From assembly GCA_002280555.1 (NCBI GenBank), contig NCEE01000001.1:1-64000 (forward strand): 64,000 nt of DNA. Direction: 5' to 3'. This DNA comes from Sphingomonas sp. 32-62-10. GTDB taxonomy: Bacteria; Pseudomonadota; Alphaproteobacteria; Sphingomonadales; Sphingomonadaceae. Each line of letters opens with the position of its first letter. Positions within the stretch are counted from its first letter, which is position 1. The notes below the pieces were generated by a model. That model was not told the DNA's origin. It saw only the letters and a program-made list of their open reading frames with translations, and made no database searches. Below are positions 44,185-51,888 of the stretch, one piece after another. The translations under genes were made by a program, and so were the position numbers.

Positions 44185-44292
44185 TCACATCCGGAACACC
44201 CCGAACCGGGGCGCCTGCCCAACCGGCGCGTTCAGCGCCGCCACCAATGCCAACCCCCGCACATCGCGCGTCTGCGCCGGATCGATAATTCC
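44185..44292 (-). pseudogene. 3' relic of a carboxyltransferase gene (methylcrotonyl-CoA carboxylase beta)
   Basis: The frame reads GIIDPAQTRDVRGLALVAAL then NAPVGQAPRFGVFRM and a stop. This is the conserved C-terminus of acyl-CoA carboxylase beta subunits, normally reading WDDGxIDPAxTRxVLGLAL and ending FGVFRM. Similarity begins abruptly at about 44292; upstream on the same strand there is a stop codon two codons away and no more of the gene. It sits 17 bases upstream of the YciI-like start. Together with the biotin carboxylase relic it marks a deleted operon. Confidence 0.8.
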
Positions 44293-44364
44293 GTTGTATC
44301 ACAGTCGCTTTCAACGGCATAGATTGCGACGTAAGCTGCGTCACACGTCTATTGCTTCACAACC

Positions 44365-45246
44365 TTAAATCAACCCAGCATGCGCCAACGCCGCATCCAC
44401 TGCGCGCTGGCTCGTTTCACTCGGCCACGTCATCGGCAGGCGGAGCGCTGGCGGGAAATCGGAGCGGACGCGGGTGAGCGCGTATTTCGTTGGTCCGGGT
44501 GAGGCATCGCTGAACAGCGCGACATAAAGCGGGAAGAGCCGGTCCTGATACTCACGCGCTGCCGCATAATCCCCCGTCGCGCATGCCGCCTGGAAATCGG
44601 CGCACAGGCGCGGCGCGACATTGGCGGCGACCGAGATGCACCCCACCCCGCCCATCGCGTTGAACGCCAGCGACGTCTCGTCATTGCCCGAGAGCTGGGT
44701 GAACCCCGCGCCGCACGCCGCGCGCTGCGCCGATACGCGCTGGAGCACGCCGGTCGCGTCTTTCACGCCGACCACGCTGGGGAAAGCAGCCGTGATCCGT
44801 TCCATCGTTTCCACCGCTATATCTGTCACCGTCCGGCCGGGGACGTTGTACAGGATGATCGGCAAGTCGCAGGATTGGGCAACCGCCTCGAAATGGCGGA
44901 AAATGCCCTCCTGATTGGGGCGGTTGTAATAAGGCGGCACCATCAGCGCGGCATCGGCCCCGGCGGCCTTGGCGGCGGCGATGTTGTGGATGGCGACGCG
45001 CGTATCGTTCGATCCGGCCCCTGCAATCACCGGCACGCGCCCCGCCGTGCGATCGACACACAGCCGCACGACGTGAAAATGCTCCTCGGCAGATAATGTC
45101 GCCGCCTCGCCCGTCGTGCCGCACGGCACCAGCGCACCCGATCCCTGTTCGATCTGCCAGTCAACGAAAGACAAAAACGCGTCCTCATCAACGCTGCCAT
45201 CGGCGTGAAAAGGCGTGACAAGTGCAGGAATCGAACCGGAAAACAT
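44365..45246 (-). CDS. dapA: 4-hydroxy-tetrahydrodipicolinate synthase
   Basis: DapA condenses pyruvate and aspartate semialdehyde, the first step of the lysine/diaminopimelate branch. The 293-residue aldolase shows GTTGEAATLSAEEH, VPPYYNRPNQEGIFRHF, YNVPGRTV and the Schiff-base lysine Lys162 in GVKDATG. It is divergent from slt, with about 95 bases between starts; both serve peptidoglycan metabolism. Confidence 0.97.
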   Translation of the reverse strand: MFSGSIPALVTPFHADGSVDEDAFLSFVDWQIEQGSGALVPCGTTGEAATLSAEEHFHVVRLCVDRTAGRVPVIAGAGSNDTRVAIHNIAAAKAAGADAALMVPPYYNRPNQEGIFRHFEAVAQSCDLPIILYNVPGRTVTDIAVETMERITAAFPSVVGVKDATGVLQRVSAQRAACGAGFTQLSGNDETSLAFNAMGGVGCISVAANVAPRLCADFQAACATGDYAAAREYQDRLFPLYVALFSDASPGPTKYALTRVRSDFPPALRLPMTWPSETSQRAVDAALAHAGLI

Positions 45247-45340
45247 GGAAATCTGCTCTATTCTGGCACGTTCTCAAAAAGTGCCGCATTAGGTATTTTT
45301 CAGGCGCGACAGATAGGGGCGAATCACGTAGCATGTCCAC

Positions 45341-47335
45341 ATGCTGGCGCTTCTCTCCAAATCGAGCCTGCTCCTGGCAGGTGTTTCCGCAATCGCAGCC
45401 GCCCTGGGCGTGCCGCAGGATCAGCTGGACGCGTATCGCGCCCAGTTGGAACGCGTACCCGCCTCGACGGAAAGCACGGCGGCGCTCGCCTCGGCCATCG
45501 CGGAGTGGAAATCGCTCCGCCAGACCGACAGCCTGTCGTTCGATACCTATTCGCGCTTCCTGCTTGCGCATCCCGGCTGGCCCGGTGAAGACGCGCTACG
45601 CCGCACCGCCGAACGATCGATGGATGTCGGTGGCTGGTCGCCGGGCGCTGCGGTCAGCTATTTCCGCCGCTTCCCGCCGCTGACGGGCACAGGGCATTTG
45701 CGCAATGCCGAGGCACTCGCTGCGATCGGATCGCGCGAGGATGCCAATGCCGCGGCGAAAATCGCATGGCGGCAGGGCACCTTGCCCGCCGCTGATGAGG
45801 CGCGGCTGCTCGGCAATTTCAGCGGCGCGCTGACGCCGGAGGATCATGACGCGCGGATGGATGCGCTGCTCTGGGCGGGAGCAACTCAGTCGGCGCAGCG
45901 CCAGCTGTCATTCGTCAGCGCGGCCAAGCGTGATATGTTCGCCGCCCGCCTCGCCTTTCGCACCCGCGCACCCGACGCTGCGATGCTCGCAGCGAGCACG
46001 CAAGCGGTGTTCGGCAACGACGCAGGCTATATCGCTGATCGCGCGAACTGGCTGACCAATACGAATAGCTGGGGCACGGCGCGCGCCCTGCTTGCCCAGC
46101 CGCGGTCGCTCGTGTCCCGCCCGAGCCGGGTCGAGGACTGGTATGAACTGCTGCTGAGCGCCGCGCGCGGGGCGCAATCCGACGGGCAATATTCGATTGC
46201 CTTCGATATCGCCCGCCAGATCGACGACGCCTATCCGGCCGGCACCGATGTGAGCCTGCGCCCTTATGGCGAGCGCGATGACTATACGAGCCTAGCCTGG
46301 CTCGCCGGGCAGACCGCGATGAAGCAGCTCGGCCGCGCCGGGGATGCAGTCGCGATGTTCGATCGCTATGCCAATGGATCGCAGACCCCGCAGACGCGTT
46401 CCAAGGGCTTTTACTGGGCCGCACGCGCGGCGCTCGCGGCGGGCAAGCGCGATGTTGCGACCCGTTACTTCGAAAAGGCCGCCGCGTTCGACAGCCAGTT
46501 TTACGGCATGCTCGCGACCGAAAAGCTCGGGCGTCCGCTTACGCCGCCGCCGCCCGTCACGCCGCGCGCGGTCGATCAGGCGACTCGCGATGCCTTTTAC
46601 GCCAGCGAACCCGTACGGGCAGCGCGCTATCTCGGCACGATCGGGGCGCACGAAGATCAATCGCTGTTCGTCCGCCAGATCGCGCTCGCCGCGAAGACCG
46701 ATAGCGATCACGTGCTGGGCATCGAGCTGTCGCGCACACTTGGCCGCCCCGATCTGGGGGTGATGGTAGGGCGCAGCGCACTGGTGAACGCGCTGCCCGA
46801 TTATGCCGCCTCGGGCTATCCCAGCGTCAAGGTACCGATGGGTCAGGAAAGCGCCTGGACAATGATCCACGCGATCGCTCGGCAGGAAAGCCAGTTCGAT
46901 CGCGCCGCGATCAGCCGGGTCGGCGCGCGCGGGTTGATGCAGCTGATGCCCGGCACCGCCCGTGAAACGGCGGGGAAGCTTGGCCTGTCCTATGATGGCA
47001 GCGCGCTGACGACCGATACCGATTACAATATCCAGCTGGGATCGACTTATTTCCAGCGGATGCTCGACAATTATGGCAGCTATCCGCTTGCCGTCGCGGC
47101 GTACAATGCCGGCCCGGGCAATGTGAACAAATGGCTGAAATCCAATGGTGATCCGCGGATGGGCGGCACCGATATGATCGACTGGATCGAGGCAATCCCG
47201 CTGTCCGAAACGCGCAACTATGTGCAGCGCGTGCTTGAAAACGCGGTGGTGTACGACTTGCTCAATCCGCAACGTGCCCGGTCACAGGGCAATGCGCGGA
47301 TCAGCTGGTATCTGGGCCGGAACCCTTCGGCCTGA
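45341..47335 (+). CDS. slt: Soluble lytic murein transglycosylase
   Basis: Slt cleaves peptidoglycan to 1,6-anhydromuropeptides in the periplasm. The 664-residue protein has an N-terminal hydrophobic signal, a long superhelical U-domain of paired helices (residues 30-480) and a C-terminal lysozyme-like catalytic domain: catalytic Glu516 in ARQESQFDRAAIS, then GARGLMQLMPGTA and AVAAYNAGPGNVNKW. The released anhydro sugars are the substrate stream for the AmgK-type recycling kinase at the left end. Confidence 0.95.
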   Translation: MLALLSKSSLLLAGVSAIAAALGVPQDQLDAYRAQLERVPASTESTAALASAIAEWKSLRQTDSLSFDTYSRFLLAHPGWPGEDALRRTAERSMDVGGWSPGAAVSYFRRFPPLTGTGHLRNAEALAAIGSREDANAAAKIAWRQGTLPAADEARLLGNFSGALTPEDHDARMDALLWAGATQSAQRQLSFVSAAKRDMFAARLAFRTRAPDAAMLAASTQAVFGNDAGYIADRANWLTNTNSWGTARALLAQPRSLVSRPSRVEDWYELLLSAARGAQSDGQYSIAFDIARQIDDAYPAGTDVSLRPYGERDDYTSLAWLAGQTAMKQLGRAGDAVAMFDRYANGSQTPQTRSKGFYWAARAALAAGKRDVATRYFEKAAAFDSQFYGMLATEKLGRPLTPPPPVTPRAVDQATRDAFYASEPVRAARYLGTIGAHEDQSLFVRQIALAAKTDSDHVLGIELSRTLGRPDLGVMVGRSALVNALPDYAASGYPSVKVPMGQESAWTMIHAIARQESQFDRAAISRVGARGLMQLMPGTARETAGKLGLSYDGSALTTDTDYNIQLGSTYFQRMLDNYGSYPLAVAAYNAGPGNVNKWLKSNGDPRMGGTDMIDWIEAIPLSETRNYVQRVLENAVVYDLLNPQRARSQGNARISWYLGRNPSA

Positions 47336-47352
47336 TGCAACGCGGCGGGCCG

Positions 47353-47619
47353 TTACGCCCGCCCCGTCAATCGCCGCCAGATCGCCCGGCGCGCCTCAAA
47401 CACGCGCATACCCAGCAGCGCCGCACCGATGTACAGGCCAATTTCGGATACTAGCGCAGCAACCGCCACTGCGATCATCCGGGTGCGATTGGCATCGACC
47501 GATAGGGCCACGACTCCCGCCCCAACCCAGGCGATGATCACTGCGACGATCACCAGTCGCAGCAGCAGTCGGCGAAAGCCACGCCCAGCATCGGGCGCAA
47601 CGGAATCCTCCCCGGCCAT
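47353..47619 (-). CDS. Small two-segment membrane protein (hypothetical)
   Basis: The 88-residue protein has two hydrophobic segments (LLLRLVIVAVIIAWVGAGVV and MIAVAVAALVSEIGLYIGAAL) and a basic C-terminus (RVFEARRAIWRRLTGRA). I do not recognise a family. Its ATG lies one base after the stop of the NTF2-like gene, so the two form an operon. It converges with slt. Confidence 0.7.
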   Translation of the reverse strand: MAGEDSVAPDAGRGFRRLLLRLVIVAVIIAWVGAGVVALSVDANRTRMIAVAVAALVSEIGLYIGAALLGMRVFEARRAIWRRLTGRA

Positions 47620-47620
47620 C

Positions 47621-48184
47621 TCAGCGTTCCGCCGGGGCTGCGGCGATCATCTGCAGATTGGCCGAAAAGAGCAGGTGCAGGATGCGCCATCCGCTTGGCG
47701 CCTTCACCATTTGCCAGCTTTCCTGACCCCAATTCTGGATCGCGCCCCGCAAGCGGAAATCATAGTTGAATACCACCGTGGCGATCTGCCCGTCAGTGAT
47801 GATCTGCGGATGATAGAAGCGCTCCTCAATATCTATTTTCGCAAGCCGGGGATCGTCTAGAAACTGGTAGGCACCCTCGTCCTCAACCACCGCAGTGGGC
47901 TTGCCCTGCATCCGCGCCAGCGCGTCACGCGATGCCGGATGGCCGGAGGTGCGCCAGACGACCTTGTTGTCATAAAACAATGCGGCCATGCCCGGCTTGT
48001 CCTTGGTCTTGATGGCTGTCTTAAACCGCTCGATTACCGCCTCAATTGCAGCCACATCAGCCGCATTGACAGCAGGCGACGTGGGGGCTGCAGCCGGTGT
48101 TTGCGCCATTCCAGCCGTCGTTACTGATCCCATGCCGATCAGGGCGGCCGAAACAACCACCAGCTTTTGATTGAGCCTAACCAT
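47621..48184 (-). CDS. Exported NTF2-like/SnoaL-fold protein
   Basis: The 187-residue protein has a signal peptide (LVVVSAALIGMGSVTTAGMA) and an NTF2-like domain: AIEAVIERFKTAIKTKDKPGMAALFYDNKVVWR, with IQNWGQESWQMVKAPSGWRILHLLFS at the end. Such domains bind small ligands or act as isomerases; no activity can be assigned here. It is divergent from the TetR gene and operonic with the small membrane protein downstream. Confidence 0.82.
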   Translation of the reverse strand: MVRLNQKLVVVSAALIGMGSVTTAGMAQTPAAAPTSPAVNAADVAAIEAVIERFKTAIKTKDKPGMAALFYDNKVVWRTSGHPASRDALARMQGKPTAVVEDEGAYQFLDDPRLAKIDIEERFYHPQIITDGQIATVVFNYDFRLRGAIQNWGQESWQMVKAPSGWRILHLLFSANLQMIAAAPAER

Positions 48185-48298
48185 CTTGAGCCCTACTCCT
48201 ATGCCACCTAGCGCCCCAACGACGCTGTGTTAGCCTGATATATCACGACGATTTAATATGCGAAAGTGGATTCTCATTCTCTTTTTGAAACTTCGACA

Positions 48299-48946
48299 AT
48301 GACCGATTCCCCCAACCCCAATCCTGTTAGCAAGGCACCGCAACAGACGCGTAGCCGCCAAACCGAATTGCGGCTGATGGAAGCAACCATGGCACTTCTT
48401 AAGGAAGGTGGGCTCGAGGCTTGCCAGATACCGGAAGTCGCGCGGCGGGCAGGCGTTTCGGTCGGCGCAGTATATCGACGGTTCGATGATAAGAATGCGC
48501 TGCTCGCCGCCACCTTTCGCCACACTTTTTCCTGTCAGGTGGAAGGGAGAGAGGTGTTGCGCGCCCATCTGGCCGATCAACCTAGCCTGGAAGCAATCTT
48601 CCACAGCCTTGTAAGTGCGTTTGTCGCGTCGCTCGTGGCTTCGGGGAAGTTTACGGCCGCGCTGCAGCGTTTCGCTCGACATGAGGCCGATGCGTCGTTT
48701 CAGGCACTGGTCAAGGAAACACGGCGTCAATCGATTGCATTGATGGAGGATGTCATCCGCACAAAGGCGCCAGCATCGGTATCAAACGATCAAATCCGGT
48801 TCGCACTGGTTGCGGTTACCGCCACGCTCAATGCCCTAATGCTCAACGACGAAGCCGAAGCACTTGGTTGGTCGGCGACCGACCCTCGCATCGTTGACGA
48901 AATGACCCGGCTGGCGATGCGTTACCTCGTCACACCGGCCGCCTAA
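48299..48946 (+). CDS. TetR/AcrR-family transcriptional regulator
   Basis: From ATG at 48299 the protein has 215 residues: an N-terminal helix-turn-helix (LEACQIPEVARRAGVSVGAVYRRFDDKNALLA, residues about 42-75) and a ligand-binding helical domain. An earlier in-frame start would add residues before MTDSP. It is divergent from the NTF2-like gene and could regulate it; the 115-base gap has no clear dyad I can point to. greB follows four bases after its stop. Confidence 0.9.
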   Translation: MTDSPNPNPVSKAPQQTRSRQTELRLMEATMALLKEGGLEACQIPEVARRAGVSVGAVYRRFDDKNALLAATFRHTFSCQVEGREVLRAHLADQPSLEAIFHSLVSAFVASLVASGKFTAALQRFARHEADASFQALVKETRRQSIALMEDVIRTKAPASVSNDQIRFALVAVTATLNALMLNDEAEALGWSATDPRIVDEMTRLAMRYLVTPAA

Positions 48947-48950
48947 ACCT

Positions 48951-49436
48951 ATGCCGCCCGACCAGCCCAATTACATCACTCCCGCAGGCTACGCCGTGTT
49001 GCGCGCCGAATATGATCAACTGCTGGGCGAAGAACGCCCGCGCATCGTCGATGTTGTGTCCTGGGCGGCGGGCAATGGCGACCGATCAGAAAATGGCGAT
49101 TACATTTACGGCCGCAAGCGCCTGCGCGAGATCGACCGGCGGCTCGGCTGGCTATCGCGCAGGATGAAGGCAGCCAAGGTGATTAACCCCGCCGCGCAGA
49201 TTGATCGCAGCCGCGTGTTTTTCGGCGCGACGGTGACCGTGGTGGACGATGCGGACCGCGAACGCACGGTGACCCTGGTCGGTGATGATGAGGCCGACGC
49301 CGGCGCTGGCCTGGTCGGCTGGAGCGCCCCGCTCGCCCGTGCCTTACGCGGGGCTGGCGTAGGCGACACGCGTCGGGTGACACTGCCCGGGGGCGTTTGT
49401 GATTATGAGATATTGTCGATCCGCTACCCCGACTAG
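48951..49436 (+). CDS. greB: Transcription elongation factor GreB/GreA
   Basis: Gre factors rescue backtracked RNA polymerase by stimulating transcript cleavage through the secondary channel. The 161-residue protein begins NYITPAGYAVLRAEYDQLL, with the acidic coiled-coil tip in NGDRSENGDYIYG (catalytic Asp and Glu) and a C-terminal FKBP-like domain FFGATVTVVDDADRERTVTLVGDDEAD. KRLREIDRRLGWLSRRM points to GreB. It lies four bases after the TetR gene. Confidence 0.93.
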   Translation: MPPDQPNYITPAGYAVLRAEYDQLLGEERPRIVDVVSWAAGNGDRSENGDYIYGRKRLREIDRRLGWLSRRMKAAKVINPAAQIDRSRVFFGATVTVVDDADRERTVTLVGDDEADAGAGLVGWSAPLARALRGAGVGDTRRVTLPGGVCDYEILSIRYPD

Positions 49437-49558
49437 CCCGAACCTCATTCGCCATAGTCGACCAAAGCTGCACGATTTGCGGCGGAAAGCACCCATCTTA
49501 TCGCACAACCATGCTACGGGGACGCCGGGATTCCCCCTGTTCCAAAAAGAGTAAATCA

Positions 49559-49837
49559 ATGAGTATGATGCGCAGGATATTCATCACCGGCAAAGTGCAT
49601 AATGTCGGCTACCGCGCCTGGGCGATCCGCCGCGCGAACGAGCTTCGCCTGGCAGGCTGGGTGCGCAATCTGAAGGATGGCCGCGTCGAAATCCTCGCGG
49701 CGGGCGAGGAGGACGCGGTGAGCGCGCTGATCGAGGATTGCCGGACCGGATCGGAATTCTCCCGCGTCGATACCGTCATCGCCGAGGCGGCCACCGATCG
49801 CATGCCGAAGGGATTTACGAAGCGCTTTACGGTATAG
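49559..49837 (+). CDS. acyP: Acylphosphatase
   Basis: This 92-residue enzyme hydrolyses carboxyl-phosphate bonds. Family motifs are GKVHNVGYRAWAIRRA, with the catalytic Arg, and GWVRNLKDGRVEILAAG, with the catalytic Asn. The usual VQGVGFR is VHNVGYR here, a common variation. The ATG at 49559 is the natural start. The 3' end overlaps the convergent HEXXH peptidase gene by 11 bases. Confidence 0.93.
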   Translation: MSMMRRIFITGKVHNVGYRAWAIRRANELRLAGWVRNLKDGRVEILAAGEEDAVSALIEDCRTGSEFSRVDTVIAEAATDRMPKGFTKRFTV

Positions 49838-50798
49838 CCGGGGCTGGCGCGGCTGGCGTTGGCGTGGGGCACGGACCATAGCTCAAAACAGCCTTGTCGA
49901 TCAGAAGGCGCACCTTGGCATTGGGCAACTTCACGAGCTTTGCAATCGGCACATCGCTGCCGATTTTTTCGGCAATCAACAGCCCCAGATAATAGCCGAA
50001 ACGCGACGGAAATTCGCTCTTGGCCATGCGGAAATTGAAGAATTCGGCATAATCGGGCTGCGCGGTCGATTCCATCTTGCCACGAAGCGCGCACATCGCC
50101 TCGCCAAGGCGCGGCTCGACGACCGGCCGGATCGGCACCGGAATCGTCAGCAGCAATTGCCGGTCAGTCGCGCCGGGGTTCATCCGCTGGGTGACATAGA
50201 CCGCCAACCCCTCGCTCCACAGCGAACACCAGAGCTGGCTGCAATCGCGAAAGAAGCGCGTATGGTAGCTATGGAACAGCTCATGATCGAGCAGCGGTCC
50301 GATCGTCGACTGATCATGAATACGCGCGATCATATCCGCACCGAACAACAATGTGACCTGGCCTTTAATGGTCCGCGTACCGCCATCCATCTGGTTGATC
50401 GAATGGACAAGATAGACGGGCATTTGCTGGCGATAATCGGGAAAGAACTTGCGGAACCGTGCCTCACCGGTGGCGTAGGCATCGGCAAAACGCTCGGTCG
50501 TCGCGGTAATGCCCGCCCGGTCCTTCGGAGAGTTTTTCAGCGATGCCGCGATGATCGTATCGAACCGCGCCTGCCCCTTGCCCTTGTTGTTATAGAACCC
50601 AGGCAACAGCGGATCGAACACCGCATGAAATTTCTCGACCCGCTCGGCATCGGGCAGATCAACGGTTTCGTCGGCAAAGCGCGCGAATTCATCGGTGAGG
50701 ACGGTGAAAGGAGGTGGCGGAGGGGCCGCGCTCGGTGTTTCAGCATGCGTTATCGCCGGCAATGCCGCCAAGGCAGTAAACAACATCAGCCGGATCAT
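49827..50798 (-). CDS. Exported HEXXH-type zinc peptidase (gluzincin-like, orphan)
   Basis: From ATG at 50798 the protein has 323 residues: a signal peptide (MIRLMLFTALAALPAITHA), a Pro-rich linker, then a zinc motif LLDHELFHSYH at His172-Glu173-His176 and WSEGLAVYVTQ, where the Glu could be the third ligand. This is the HEXXH-plus-Glu layout of gluzincins. It does not match a family I can name with confidence. It probably acts in the periplasm. The tail ends in TPTPAAPAPAIP. Confidence 0.75.
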   Translation of the reverse strand: MIRLMLFTALAALPAITHAETPSAAPPPPPFTVLTDEFARFADETVDLPDAERVEKFHAVFDPLLPGFYNNKGKGQARFDTIIAASLKNSPKDRAGITATTERFADAYATGEARFRKFFPDYRQQMPVYLVHSINQMDGGTRTIKGQVTLLFGADMIARIHDQSTIGPLLDHELFHSYHTRFFRDCSQLWCSLWSEGLAVYVTQRMNPGATDRQLLLTIPVPIRPVVEPRLGEAMCALRGKMESTAQPDYAEFFNFRMAKSEFPSRFGYYLGLLIAEKIGSDVPIAKLVKLPNAKVRLLIDKAVLSYGPCPTPTPAAPAPAIP

Positions 50799-50941
50799 TT
50801 CGCCCCCCGTCACCACCAGTGCGTTAAGCGAGAAATGCAGCGCGGGCAGCACTGGGTCAACTTCAGGGCACGCCGCTTGCGGTATGGTCCGTCGAAAAGG
50901 TCGATGGTTGGACGCAAACGGCGCTTCTGCTAAACAGGGAC

Positions 50942-51514
50942 ATGACCGAAATGCTGCCGCTCAACACCGCGCCATTGCCGGTAAAGCTTCGGATCGAGGA
51001 CTATCTGCTCCTCGACCGCTCGGGCGCGTTTGACGGCTATGCAAAGACGGAGCTGATCGAAGGGCAGATCTTCTACATGAACGCGCAGCACCGCCCGCAC
51101 GCCCGGATCAAGATGAAGCTATACGACGCGATCAGCGCCTCGCTGCGCGAAGCACGGTCGCCACTCACGGCATTTGTCGAGGCGAGCATTTCGATCCCCG
51201 ATCATGGCGTTCCCGGACCGGATATCGTGCTAACCAGCGAGCCGGACGGCGAAGGCCTGATGCCGTTACCGTCGGTGGCCCTGGTGATTGAAGTTGCCGA
51301 TACAACTCTCAGCACCGATCTCGGTCGCAAGGCAGCGCTCTATGCGACGGCTGGAATTCCCGAATACTGGGTCGCCGATTTGGAGGCGAGAGTTATCCAC
51401 CAGATGTGGGCACCCGAGGGCGAGGCCTATGCGCAACGGCGCGAGGTGGCGTTCGGCGAGCCGATTGAGGCGGTGACGGTGGCGGGGTTGATCTTGAGTA
51501 CTGTAACCATTTAA
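50942..51514 (+). CDS. Uma2-family (DUF820) putative endonuclease
   Basis: The 190-residue protein contains the restriction-enzyme-like PD-(D/E)XK fold: IEGQIFYMNAQHRPHARI, the core PGPDIVLTSEP and VALVIEVADTTLSTDLGRKAALYATAGIPEYWVAD (Glu-x-Asp...Lys). Uma2 proteins are common in cyanobacteria and scattered elsewhere; their cellular function is not established and no partner is adjacent. It is convergent with an AT-rich orphan whose stop overlaps its own by four bases. Confidence 0.9.
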   Translation: MTEMLPLNTAPLPVKLRIEDYLLLDRSGAFDGYAKTELIEGQIFYMNAQHRPHARIKMKLYDAISASLREARSPLTAFVEASISIPDHGVPGPDIVLTSEPDGEGLMPLPSVALVIEVADTTLSTDLGRKAALYATAGIPEYWVADLEARVIHQMWAPEGEAYAQRREVAFGEPIEAVTVAGLILSTVTI

Positions 51515-51864
51515 CCCATCAACCCGGCATTGACCATTTCATCAACTGCCTTTGTTATTTGACGTACAACAAAATTTGTTGTCAGCACGAATCCAATTGA
51601 AAGGGGTAACGCGACAACAAGCGCAACCCAAAGGTTTTTGGTTTTTATTCGATTCAGTTGAAATCCTAAAAGACCGAACGGGATGCCAAGGTAACTACCT
51701 ACTGCGAAAAACATCAATACGGACATCACATCGAGAAAACTGTTGTCAGTTTTTATGGCTGCCGCGCGAAAAAGTGCAGCGAGTGCAATTGCACCTCCCA
51801 ATCCAACAAGATACTCGGTTATTGGCTTGAAGTAAGCCGAGTACCAAGTTTTTCTGATTTCCAA
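51511..51864 (-). CDS. AT-rich four-segment membrane protein (orphan, hypothetical)
   Basis: The 117-residue protein has hydrophobic segments at about residues 17-35, 42-66, 80-100 and the C-terminus (LVGLGGAIALAALFRAAA, VMSVLMFFAVGSYLGIPFGL, LWVALVVALPLSIGFVLTT). I know no family. The DNA is plainly AT-richer than everything around it (long A/T runs, GTTGTT, TTTTTGG), unlike the neighbours, which suggests recent transfer. Its stop overlaps the stop of the Uma2 gene. Confidence 0.7.
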   Translation of the reverse strand: MEIRKTWYSAYFKPITEYLVGLGGAIALAALFRAAAIKTDNSFLDVMSVLMFFAVGSYLGIPFGLLGFQLNRIKTKNLWVALVVALPLSIGFVLTTNFVVRQITKAVDEMVNAGLMG

Positions 51865-51888
51865 AATTATGCTCCGGTATACTTAGGC

